Shown here: positions 1 through 5,424 of the stretch, piece by piece
How the letters are laid out: the number at the start of each line of letters is the position of its first letter
Numbering within the stretch: the first letter of the stretch is position 1
Origin: an uncultured Bacteroidales bacterium
GTDB taxonomy: Bacteria > Bacteroidota > Bacteroidia > Bacteroidales > UBA932
NCBI GenBank assembly: GCA_946614205.1
Contig: CAMOGR010000112.1
Location: 1-5,424 of the forward strand
Direction of reading: 5' to 3'
Length of the DNA stretch: 5,424 nucleotides
Program-made: the position numbers and the translations under genes
The notes under the pieces: generated by a model
Seen by the model: the letters and a program-made list of their open reading frames with translations, nothing else
What the model was told of the DNA's origin: nothing
Databases searched by the model: none

Positions 1-491
1 CAGCCGTTATCCAGCACCAGACCGACCCGCTGTCGGTTCCCACCGTCGACCCCAAACAGAAGAAGAAGGAAGAACGGGAGCTTAGGCGCAAGCTGCGCAT
101 TGCCGCACGGGACGCCCGCAACGCGGCGCGCGAGAAACGCTGGGCCGAGCTCGACTCGCTCGACGCAGCCAAGGCCGCCGCAAAGGAACTCAAGAAGCTG
201 GAGAAGGAAAGAGCCCGCAAGGTCCGGCAGCTCAAGGCCCTGCAGCGCCAGAAGGAAAAGGAAGACGCCAAATTGCAAAAGTACATCGAAAAATACCGTA
301 AGGAATATGAAAGACAACAGCAAAAGTCAAAGTCTTCCCCAGAACGCGCACCGTCCGCTGAAGGAGGGGGAGAAGTACCAGCCACTCCTGAGCCCGGACA
401 GCAAGCCGCTGGAAGTGACCCCGTACTCCGTGACGATGGGCCTGCTGATGACGGTACTGTTCTCGGCGGCAGCGGCGTACCTGGGACTTAA
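1..491 (+). CDS. 3' end of a gene for an unidentified protein with a charged helical C-terminus
   Basis: The reading frame is open from the left edge (first full codon at base 3) to a TAA at 489-491, giving 162 visible residues; the start lies outside the window. I do not recognise the family. Visible residues 1-18 are a short linker containing VPTVDPKQ. Residues about 18-105 are extremely rich in Lys, Arg, Glu and Ala (for example KKKEERELRRK, then KYIEKYRKEYERQQQ), with no Pro or Gly, as expected of a long single alpha-helix or coiled coil. Codons up to about base 300 show strong G/C third positions, so this frame is really coded. From about base 307 it runs over the start of the transporter gene, and the tail there (about 60 residues) becomes Pro/Gly/Asp/Ser-rich and looks disordered. 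The N-terminal part that would define the function, possibly an envelope protein, is missing. Confident that it is a gene; function unknown. Confidence 0.75.
   Translation, partial: AVIQHQTDPLSVPTVDPKQKKKEERELRRKLRIAARDARNAAREKRWAELDSLDAAKAAAKELKKLEKERARKVRQLKALQRQKEKEDAKLQKYIEKYRKEYERQQQKSKSSPERAPSAEGGGEVPATPEPGQQAAGSDPVLRDDGPADDGTVLGGSGVPGT
291..309 (+). promoter_or_regulatory. translation start region of the OPT transporter gene
   Basis: Bases about 268-330 are markedly AT-rich within a GC-rich window, and the ATG at 307 sits in the middle. An AAGGA lies only 2 nt before the ATG, too close for a good Shine-Dalgarno site. AT-rich, weakly structured start regions without a strong SD are usual in Bacteroidota. 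This supports 307 over the in-frame ATG at 100 or the one at 436. The site lies inside the upstream gene. Confidence 0.5.
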
Positions 492-2304
492 GGTAGGTCA
501 GGTCTTCGAAGCTGCAATCCCCATCGCCATCATAGCGGTGGGCGTAACCGGAATACTCGGGAAGAAGGATTCCCTTGCCCAGAACGTAATTATCCAAAGC
601 ATCGGTGCCTGCTCGGGCGTAGTGGTCGCCGGTGCCATTTTCACCCTTCCCGCCATCTACATACTCGGGCTGGACGTAAATTTCTGGCAGATGTTCCTCA
701 GTTCCCTGCTGGGCGGCGCCCTGGGCATACTGTTCCTCATTCCCTTCCGCAAGTACTTCGTGCAGGAGATGCACGGCAAGTATCCCTTCCCCGAGGCCAC
801 CGCAACCACGCAGGTGCTCGTTAGCGGCGAGGGCGGAGGCTCCAGCGCCAGGACTCTCGTGGTCGCCGGCCTGGTTGGCGGTCTGTACGACTTTGTCGTC
901 GCCACATTCGGCGCATGGGCCGAAACGCTCAGCACCACCGTCACCCACGTCGGGCAGGTCGTGGCCGACAAGGCCAAGCTCGTGCTCAAGCTCAACACCG
1001 GAGCGGCAGTGCTCGGCCTGGGCTACATCGTGGGCCTCAAGTACGCATTCATCATCTGCTGCGGCTCACTCCTCGTGTGGCTCGTAATCATCCCCCTGCT
1101 CAACCTCATCTGGGGCGAGCAGGTGATCGACCTCATGGGAACCGGCATCACCCAGACCATCTCTGCGATGTCTCCCGAGCAGATTTTCAAGGAATACGCC
1201 AGGCACATAGGCATCGGCGGCATCGCCACTGCCGGCATCATAGGCATCATCAAGAGCGCAGGCGTCATAAAAAGCGCCGTAGGCCTTGCCGTGGGCGAGT
1301 TCAGGCGCGGCCCGGGCGAGAGCGCATGCAAGGTGGAGCGCACCCAGGAGGACCTCCCCATGCGCACCGTCATCCTCGGCATCACCGTCGCCCTGCTCGC
1401 CATCTTCGCATTCTTCGCATTCGGAGGCGTGGTCAACAACGTCTGGCAGGCTCTCATCGGCCTCGTAATCGTTGCGGTCATCTCCTTCCTCTTCACTACG
1501 GTGGCCGCCAACGCCATTGCGATAGTCGGCAGCAACCCTGTGAGCGGCATGACCATCATGACGCTGATAATCACGGCTCTGGTGCTGGTCGCCGTAGGCC
1601 TCAAGGGCAACTCCGGAATGGTGGCGGCAATGATTATCGGCGGCGTGGTGTGTACCGCGCTGAGTACCGCCGGCGGGCTCATCACCGACTTCAAGATAGG
1701 CTACTGGATAGGCACCACGCCCCGCAAGCAAGAGGCATGGAAGTTCCTCGGAATAGCAGTGGCGGCAGCTACCGTGGGCGGTGTTATGCTCGTACTCAAC
1801 AAGACCTACGGATTCACGGGTGACGGAGCGCTGGTGGCGCCGCAGGCCAACGCGATGGCCGCCGTCATCCAGCCCATGATGAACGGAGGCAACGCCCCCT
1901 GGCTGCTGTACGGCATAGGTGCGCTGATTGCAATACTCCTCACCGTCTTCAAGGTTCCCGCGCTGGCTTTCTGCCTGGGAATGTTCATCCCCATCGACCT
2001 CAACCTCCCCCTGCTGCTCGGCGGCGCCATATCCTGGTTCGTAAGCACCCGCAGCAAGGACGCCGAACTCAACCGCAGCCGTCAGGAGCGCGGCACCCTC
2101 ATCGCCAGCGGATTCATCGCCGGCGGTGCCCTCATGGGCGTCGTTTCCGCAATCCTCAAGTTCGCCGGCGTCGACTGGTTCCTCACCGGCTGGAACACCG
2201 CAGGCGCTTCGGGCGCGGCTCCGGCAGAGGTCGTCGCAATAGTGCCGCTTGTCGGCATCTGCGCCTACATGATATTTGCAAGTCTCAAAAAATCAACGAA
2301 ATGA
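307..2304 (+). CDS. OPT-family oligopeptide transporter
   Basis: A 665-residue inner-membrane protein of the OPT superfamily, proton-coupled importers of oligopeptides (some members carry metal-chelate substrates). About 14-16 hydrophobic segments span residues 41 to 659. Recognisable stretches are the first membrane segment and AYLGLKVGQVFEAAIP (57-72), NVIIQSIG (93-100), HGKYPFPEATATTQVL (156-171), NPVSGMT (410-416) and DFKIGYWIGTTPRKQ (461-475); a hydrophilic loop lies at about 331-352. The frame is open further upstream, but ATG 307 is chosen because residues 10-40 (LPQNAHRPLKEGEKY, then EVTPYSV) match the N-terminus I know from Bacteroides homologues, whereas the residues encoded before 307 are an Arg/Ser/Pro-rich shadow of the upstream gene. 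ATG 436 would remove the conserved EVTP segment. The gene starts inside the preceding one and its TGA overlaps the pepT ATG, so imported peptides are probably the substrate. Family assignment is firm; peptide specificity is inferred from family and neighbour. Confidence 0.93.
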   Translation: MKDNSKSQSLPQNAHRPLKEGEKYQPLLSPDSKPLEVTPYSVTMGLLMTVLFSAAAAYLGLKVGQVFEAAIPIAIIAVGVTGILGKKDSLAQNVIIQSIGACSGVVVAGAIFTLPAIYILGLDVNFWQMFLSSLLGGALGILFLIPFRKYFVQEMHGKYPFPEATATTQVLVSGEGGGSSARTLVVAGLVGGLYDFVVATFGAWAETLSTTVTHVGQVVADKAKLVLKLNTGAAVLGLGYIVGLKYAFIICCGSLLVWLVIIPLLNLIWGEQVIDLMGTGITQTISAMSPEQIFKEYARHIGIGGIATAGIIGIIKSAGVIKSAVGLAVGEFRRGPGESACKVERTQEDLPMRTVILGITVALLAIFAFFAFGGVVNNVWQALIGLVIVAVISFLFTTVAANAIAIVGSNPVSGMTIMTLIITALVLVAVGLKGNSGMVAAMIIGGVVCTALSTAGGLITDFKIGYWIGTTPRKQEAWKFLGIAVAAATVGGVMLVLNKTYGFTGDGALVAPQANAMAAVIQPMMNGGNAPWLLYGIGALIAILLTVFKVPALAFCLGMFIPIDLNLPLLLGGAISWFVSTRSKDAELNRSRQERGTLIASGFIAGGALMGVVSAILKFAGVDWFLTGWNTAGASGAAPAEVVAIVPLVGICAYMIFASLKKSTK

Positions 2305-2315
2305 ATATATTGGAC
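2275..2315 (+). promoter_or_regulatory. coupled stop/start (ATGA) with AT-rich leader for pepT
   Basis: The transporter stop TGA (2302-2304) and the pepT start ATG (2301-2303) share the bases ATGA. The surrounding bases, with a run of A before and AATATATTGG after, form an AT-rich island in GC-rich coding sequence. No Shine-Dalgarno motif is seen. The arrangement suggests translation re-initiation by ribosomes finishing the transporter, which would tie PepT output to transporter output. Confidence 0.6.
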
Positions 2316-3521
2316 AGATTCCTGCGATACATCGCAGTAGATACCCAGAGCAACGAAGACTCACCCACTCAGCCCTCCGAGGCCAAGGAACTTGTGCTGC
2401 TGCAGATGCTGCGCGACGAACTTGCCGCCATGGGCGTGCAGGCGACGCTCGACGAGTACGGCTATGTAATGGCCACCATCCCCTCCAGCATCGACAAGGA
2501 CGTTCCCAAAGTAGGGTTCATCGCCCACGTCGACACTGCCCCCGACGCCTCCGGCAAAGACGTCAAGCCGCAGATCGTCAAGAATTACGACGGTTCCCCC
2601 ATAGAGCTGCGGGGCGTACCCGGGCTCAAGCTTGACCCCGCCGCCTTCCCCGAACTGCTCGCTCACAAGGGCGAAACGCTCATCACCACCGACGGCACCA
2701 CACTGCTGGGAGCCGACGACAAGGCAGGCGTGGCTGAAATCATGGACGCGGTGCAGTACATCGTCGAGCATCCCGAATTCAAGCACGGCGAAATCAAGAT
2801 AGGATTCACACCCGACGAGGAAATAGGCCGCGGCGTCGTGAAGTTCGACGTAGACCGCTTCGGGGCCGACTTCGCCTACACCATGGACGGCGGAGAGGTG
2901 GGCGAACTGGAGTTCGAGAACTTCAACGCCGCCAGCGCAGTGGCAAGGATTCAGGGCTGCAACGTACACCCCGGAACGGCCAAAGGCAAGATGGTCAATG
3001 CTATACTCGTAGCCCAGGAACTTATTTCCCTGCTTCCCGTGGAGCAGCGCCCCGAGTACACCTGCGACTACGAAGGATTCTTCCACATCGTGAGTTTCAA
3101 GGGCACTGTGGAGGAAGCCACCCTCACCTGGATTATCCGCGACCACGACAGGGACAAATTCGAACAGAAGAAGGCCCTCGTGCGCCGCTGCGCCGATTTC
3201 CTGAACGGCAAGTGGGGCGACGGCACGGTGAGCATCACCGTAAAGGACCAGTACTTCAACATGCGCGAAAAGGTTGAACCCCACTATGATACGGTCATAC
3301 GGAAGGCCATTCTCGCAATGGAGAAGGCAGGTATCGAGCCCCGCATCCAGCCCATACGCGGCGGCACCGACGGAGCCAACCTTTCGTTCAAGGGCCTCCC
3401 CTGCCCCAATATCTTCGCCGGCGGACTCAACTTCCACGGAAAGTTCGAGTGGGTGCCGCTGGAAAGCATGCAGAAGGCATCTGCCGTCATACTCAACATC
3501 ATTGAACTCTACGCACAATGA
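2301..3521 (+). CDS. pepT: peptidase T (tripeptide aminopeptidase, M20B)
   Basis: A cytoplasmic di-zinc aminopeptidase that removes the N-terminal residue from tripeptides. Its 406 residues match the usual PepT length (about 408). By comparison with the known PepT/M20 active site, zinc ligands are H76 and catalytic D78 in AHVDTAP, bridging D139 in LLGADDKAG, catalytic E173 and ligand E174 in TPDEEIG, D196 in MDGGEVGELEFENFNAA, and H379 in GGLNFHGKFEW. VHPGTAKGKMVNA (222-234) and PIRGGTDGANLSFKGLPCPN (351-370) are typical substrate-pocket and dimerisation-region segments. All expected metal and catalytic residues are present, so the enzyme should be active. There is no signal peptide. The start overlaps the transporter stop by ATGA and the stop overlaps the next gene's ATG the same way, placing it centrally in one transcript. 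Pairing with an OPT transporter fits a peptide-uptake and hydrolysis module. Confidence 0.97.
   Translation: MNILDRFLRYIAVDTQSNEDSPTQPSEAKELVLLQMLRDELAAMGVQATLDEYGYVMATIPSSIDKDVPKVGFIAHVDTAPDASGKDVKPQIVKNYDGSPIELRGVPGLKLDPAAFPELLAHKGETLITTDGTTLLGADDKAGVAEIMDAVQYIVEHPEFKHGEIKIGFTPDEEIGRGVVKFDVDRFGADFAYTMDGGEVGELEFENFNAASAVARIQGCNVHPGTAKGKMVNAILVAQELISLLPVEQRPEYTCDYEGFFHIVSFKGTVEEATLTWIIRDHDRDKFEQKKALVRRCADFLNGKWGDGTVSITVKDQYFNMREKVEPHYDTVIRKAILAMEKAGIEPRIQPIRGGTDGANLSFKGLPCPNIFAGGLNFHGKFEWVPLESMQKASAVILNIIELYAQ
3518..3521 (+). promoter_or_regulatory. coupled stop/start (ATGA) between pepT and the SGNH hydrolase gene
   Basis: The pepT stop TGA (3519-3521) and the next ATG (3518-3520) overlap by the four bases ATGA, the second such junction in the window. 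No Shine-Dalgarno sequence precedes it, so initiation by ribosomes terminating on pepT is likely. Confidence 0.55.
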
Positions 3522-4705
3522 GACTCCCGCTGCTTCTTGGCATACTGGCCCAACTGATTCCGGGACTGTGGTTTACGGAGCAGCCCCGGGAATACCGTTC
3601 CCTTGTCGAAGGAGACGCCATCTACTTCAGCGCACCTGTACCTGAGAAACTTCCCGCCGGCACCTGGGTGCAGTTCGGAGTTACGCTCGAGAACGGCGGC
3701 GACAAGGCTCCCCGCCACTACATAGTGGAAGTGCTGCAGGGCCGCAAGTGGGAGTGCATCTCGAAACCGCTGCACACCGACGGGCTGTCCAGGTACTCGT
3801 TCGTCACAGCGCTCTCTTCAGACAGACATCCTTCAACTTACCTCGAGCTGTTCAGGCTTTCGAGGCCCGTGTCCGATTCGCTCAGGGTACGTTGCCGGGT
3901 CTGCAGCAACTATGCGGCCGACCGCAGCGAGCTCTCCCGTGACGACCCCGACAACAGGGTGAGCGTCAGGGAGAAATATTACATAGGAGCCAGACTCACC
4001 CCCCTTGGGAGGAAGGCCCCGGCCGAGCACAAGAAGGTGCTCATGACCGGCAACTCCTTCACTTATTACTACGGAGTGCCCTTCATGCTCCAGGAGATTG
4101 CTTTCTCGCAGGGGCTCGAACTCGACATCAACGCCTCGCTCAAGGGCGGGCAGACCTTCCGCCAGCACACCCGCCTGGTGCTGTCCATGTTGAACTGCTC
4201 GCTTGAACAGTACGATTACGCATTCCTCCAGGGTCAGAGCCAGGAAAATGCACGCTACGCCCTCGACCTGTCTGCCGGGAGGGACGTCAAAATGGCGGTT
4301 TGCGACCTTTGCGACGCCATCCGCACCACCTCGCCGGGCTGCAATATCTTCATCGAGAATACCTGGGCCTACCCCGCTGGCGACTGGGGCGGTTTCGGCA
4401 GCGCCGACCGATTCGACAGCCTGCTGGATGAGGGTACGCGCAAGCTCGCGTCCGCAAGCCATACAAGCATCTCCCCCGTCGGGCAGGCGTTCGCCGCCGT
4501 TCGCAACGATGACGACGCTCCCGCAGACCTTCTGGGCGATGACCACAAACACCAGAGCCTCGCCGGTTCGTACCTCAAGGCCTGTGTCGAATACCTGCTG
4601 ATCAGCGGCAAGCCCTTCAAGGGCGACGTGCCCTGCTGCGGCCTGGACGGCGACACGGCTGGATACCTTCGTTCCATTGCAGAGAAAACAGTTCTAACAC
4701 AATAG
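3518..4705 (+). CDS. probable exported SGNH/GDSL-type hydrolase, DUF4886-like, with extra N-terminal domain
   Basis: A 395-residue protein. Residues 1-19 are hydrophobic with Arg2 only, resembling a short signal peptide without a clear cleavage site or lipobox. Residues about 25-160 look like a beta-sandwich (alternating strands such as WVQFGVTLENGG and SLRVRCRV) that I cannot assign. Residues about 171-365 are SGNH-like: the nucleophile block MTGNSF (Ser180, GNS in place of GDS), a block II glycine in LKGGQTF (208-214), LQGQSQ (237-242) where the classic family has GxND, TWAYPAGDWGGF (282-293), and the catalytic Asp-His block DDHKHQSLAGSYLKA (341-355; probably D342 and H345). This order, including the TWAY segment and the terminal HQSxxGxYLxA, resembles DUF4886 proteins of Bacteroidota. 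SGNH enzymes are mostly esterases or deacetylases; substrate is unknown. The following GH20 gene suggests a glycan ester. ATG 3518 overlaps the pepT stop and directly precedes the hydrophobic leader. Fold fairly sure; reaction inferred. Confidence 0.72.
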   Translation: MRLPLLLGILAQLIPGLWFTEQPREYRSLVEGDAIYFSAPVPEKLPAGTWVQFGVTLENGGDKAPRHYIVEVLQGRKWECISKPLHTDGLSRYSFVTALSSDRHPSTYLELFRLSRPVSDSLRVRCRVCSNYAADRSELSRDDPDNRVSVREKYYIGARLTPLGRKAPAEHKKVLMTGNSFTYYYGVPFMLQEIAFSQGLELDINASLKGGQTFRQHTRLVLSMLNCSLEQYDYAFLQGQSQENARYALDLSAGRDVKMAVCDLCDAIRTTSPGCNIFIENTWAYPAGDWGGFGSADRFDSLLDEGTRKLASASHTSISPVGQAFAAVRNDDDAPADLLGDDHKHQSLAGSYLKACVEYLLISGKPFKGDVPCCGLDGDTAGYLRSIAEKTVLTQ

Positions 4706-4725
4706 CTTATGAAACGTTTCATACT
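4685..4725 (+). promoter_or_regulatory. AT-rich start region at the SGNH-GH20 junction
   Basis: The SGNH gene ends with TAG at 4703-4705 and the GH20 ATG follows at 4709 after the three bases CTT. The surrounding bases are AT-rich compared with both genes, and there is no Shine-Dalgarno motif. This is a plausible Bacteroidota-type start region used by re-initiation or independent entry. There is no room for a separate promoter outside the coding sequence. Confidence 0.45.
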
Positions 4726-5424
4726 TGCTGCAGCACTTCTTGCAAGCATCACATGTTCAGCTTCCAAAACACCCGAACTCCGTATAGTGCCCCAGCCCCA
4801 GAGCCTGGAGGTCAACAAAGGCTCTCTCCGCATGAAGGGCATCAACATCAACTGCGACCCCGCCCTTGACGCGGCCAGCCAGCGCGCCGTGCGCCAGTTC
4901 GCAGACCGTCTGTCGCTGGTGAGCGGCCGCACGAGTTCGGTGGCCACACCAATCGGCCTCGGCAGGACCGTCGAAAGCGGTTCGCCCAAGGGGCTGTATT
5001 TCCTGAAGGATGATTCGGTGACTCCCGAGGGATACAGCATCAGCGTTACCCGCCGCGCCGCAATCGTGCGTGCAAGCGACTATAACGGCATTCTGTATTC
5101 GCTGCAGACGCTCCGCCAGATGCTGCCCGTCTCCATCTTCGGCACCGCTCCCGACGCCGGCGCCAGGTGGGCTGTTCCCTGCTGCGAGATCAAGGACGCA
5201 CCCCGTTTCGCCTACCGCAGCGTCATGCTCGACTGCTGCCGTCATTTCTGGAGCCTGGACGAGATTAAGAAAATACTCGACGTCATGGCCATCTGCAAAC
5301 TCAACCGCATGCACTGGCACCTCTCCGACGACCAGGGCTGGAGAATTGAAATCGACAAGTATCCCCTCCTCACCGAGGTCGGAGCCTTCCGCGACGGCAC
5401 CATGGTAGGAGGCGACTGGAACTC
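4709..5424 (+). CDS. beta-N-acetylhexosaminidase, GH20 (3' end outside window)
   Basis: The first 238 residues of an exported glycosidase that removes terminal beta-linked GlcNAc or GalNAc from glycans. Residues 1-18 (MKRFILAAALLASITCSA) are a signal peptide; Cys16 could be a lipoprotein cysteine, but SIT before it is a poor lipobox, so ordinary signal peptidase cleavage after Ala18 is equally possible. Residues about 24-163 fit the GH20b N-terminal alpha/beta domain (RIVPQPQSLEV at 25-35, EGYSISV, NGILYSLQTLRQML). The catalytic TIM barrel begins at about 168 with RSVMLD, where Arg170 corresponds to the conserved sugar-binding arginine, and continues with RHFWSLDEIKKILDVMA, KLNRMHWHLSDDQGWRIEI (197-215) and YPLLTEVGAFR, all typical of GH20. 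The catalytic Asp-Glu pair lies beyond the window, so activity cannot be judged. ATG 4709 is chosen because the signal peptide starts there and the upstream gene's stop is two codons before it. Cys pairs at 158-159 and 176-177 are unusual. Confidence 0.94.
   Translation, partial: MKRFILAAALLASITCSASKTPELRIVPQPQSLEVNKGSLRMKGININCDPALDAASQRAVRQFADRLSLVSGRTSSVATPIGLGRTVESGSPKGLYFLKDDSVTPEGYSISVTRRAAIVRASDYNGILYSLQTLRQMLPVSIFGTAPDAGARWAVPCCEIKDAPRFAYRSVMLDCCRHFWSLDEIKKILDVMAICKLNRMHWHLSDDQGWRIEIDKYPLLTEVGAFRDGTMVGGDWN

Noticed and set aside
100..306. N-terminal extension of the transporter from an ATG at base 100
   Set aside because: The extra 69 residues are Arg/Ser/Pro-rich, have no counterpart in OPT proteins, and are the shadow of the upstream gene, whose own frame has the natural codon bias there.
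232..948. Long minus-strand open frames opposite the transporter gene (232-948, 1066-1731)
   Set aside because: Both are in codon register with the transporter gene and reflect its avoidance of TTA, CTA and TCA codons; no recognisable domains or start signals.
915..1823. 302-codon plus-strand frame inside the transporter gene
   Set aside because: The product is a His/Arg-rich low-complexity translation of the transporter codons shifted by one base, a typical shadow in GC-rich DNA; no protein-like composition.
2361..3518. 385-codon open frame on the minus strand covering almost all of pepT
   Set aside because: It is in exact codon register with pepT, so it is interrupted only where pepT uses TTA, CTA or TCA. 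It ends precisely at the TCA codon for Ser21 (2361-2363). The G/C-ending codon bias of pepT explains it, and its translation resembles no protein family.
4703..4711. Promoter or terminator between the SGNH and GH20 genes
   Set aside because: Only three non-coding bases separate the genes, and no hairpin followed by a T-run is visible around the junction.
1..5424. tRNA, rRNA, CRISPR array, insertion sequence or riboswitch
   Set aside because: The window is continuous protein-coding sequence on one strand; I saw no regularly spaced repeats, terminal inverted repeats, transposase motifs or conserved RNA signatures.

Overview
The window reads as one tightly packed block of five genes, all on the + strand, from a GC-rich member of the Bacteroidota, most likely order Bacteroidales. 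The grounds are close resemblance of the transporter to the OPT-type transporters I know from Bacteroides relatives, the GH20/SGNH secreted-enzyme repertoire, AT-rich start regions in place of convincing Shine-Dalgarno sites, and strong G/C preference at third codon positions. Genus is not determinable by eye; Alistipes-like or uncultured Bacteroidales are guesses.

Layout: (1) bases 1-491 hold the 3' end of a gene whose visible product is a highly charged, Lys/Glu/Arg-rich helix followed by a disordered tail; (2) 307-2304 is an OPT-family oligopeptide transporter whose start lies inside gene 1, in another frame; (3) 2301-3521 is pepT, the tripeptide aminopeptidase; (4) 3518-4705 is a probably exported SGNH/GDSL-type hydrolase resembling DUF4886 proteins, with an unidentified N-terminal domain; (5) 4709 to the window end is the N-terminal part of a GH20 beta-N-acetylhexosaminidase, cut off by the window edge before its catalytic Asp-Glu pair.

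The junctions are a 185-nt overlap, a 4-nt ATGA overlap, a second ATGA overlap and a 3-nt gap. There is no non-coding stretch longer than 3 bases, so no internal promoter, terminator, RNA gene or mobile element is expected or seen. The transporter and PepT make an obvious pair: peptides are imported and tripeptides are then cleaved in the cytoplasm. The SGNH hydrolase and the hexosaminidase would act outside the cytoplasm, perhaps on acylated N-acetylhexosamine glycans. An inferred theme is scavenging of both the peptide and amino-sugar parts of glycoproteins or peptidoglycan.

I see no clearly new biological system. The best items for a second look are the long out-of-frame overlap at 307-491, the mixed peptide/glycan operon, the unplaced N-terminal domain of the SGNH protein, and the same-frame amber-stop junction between the last two genes.
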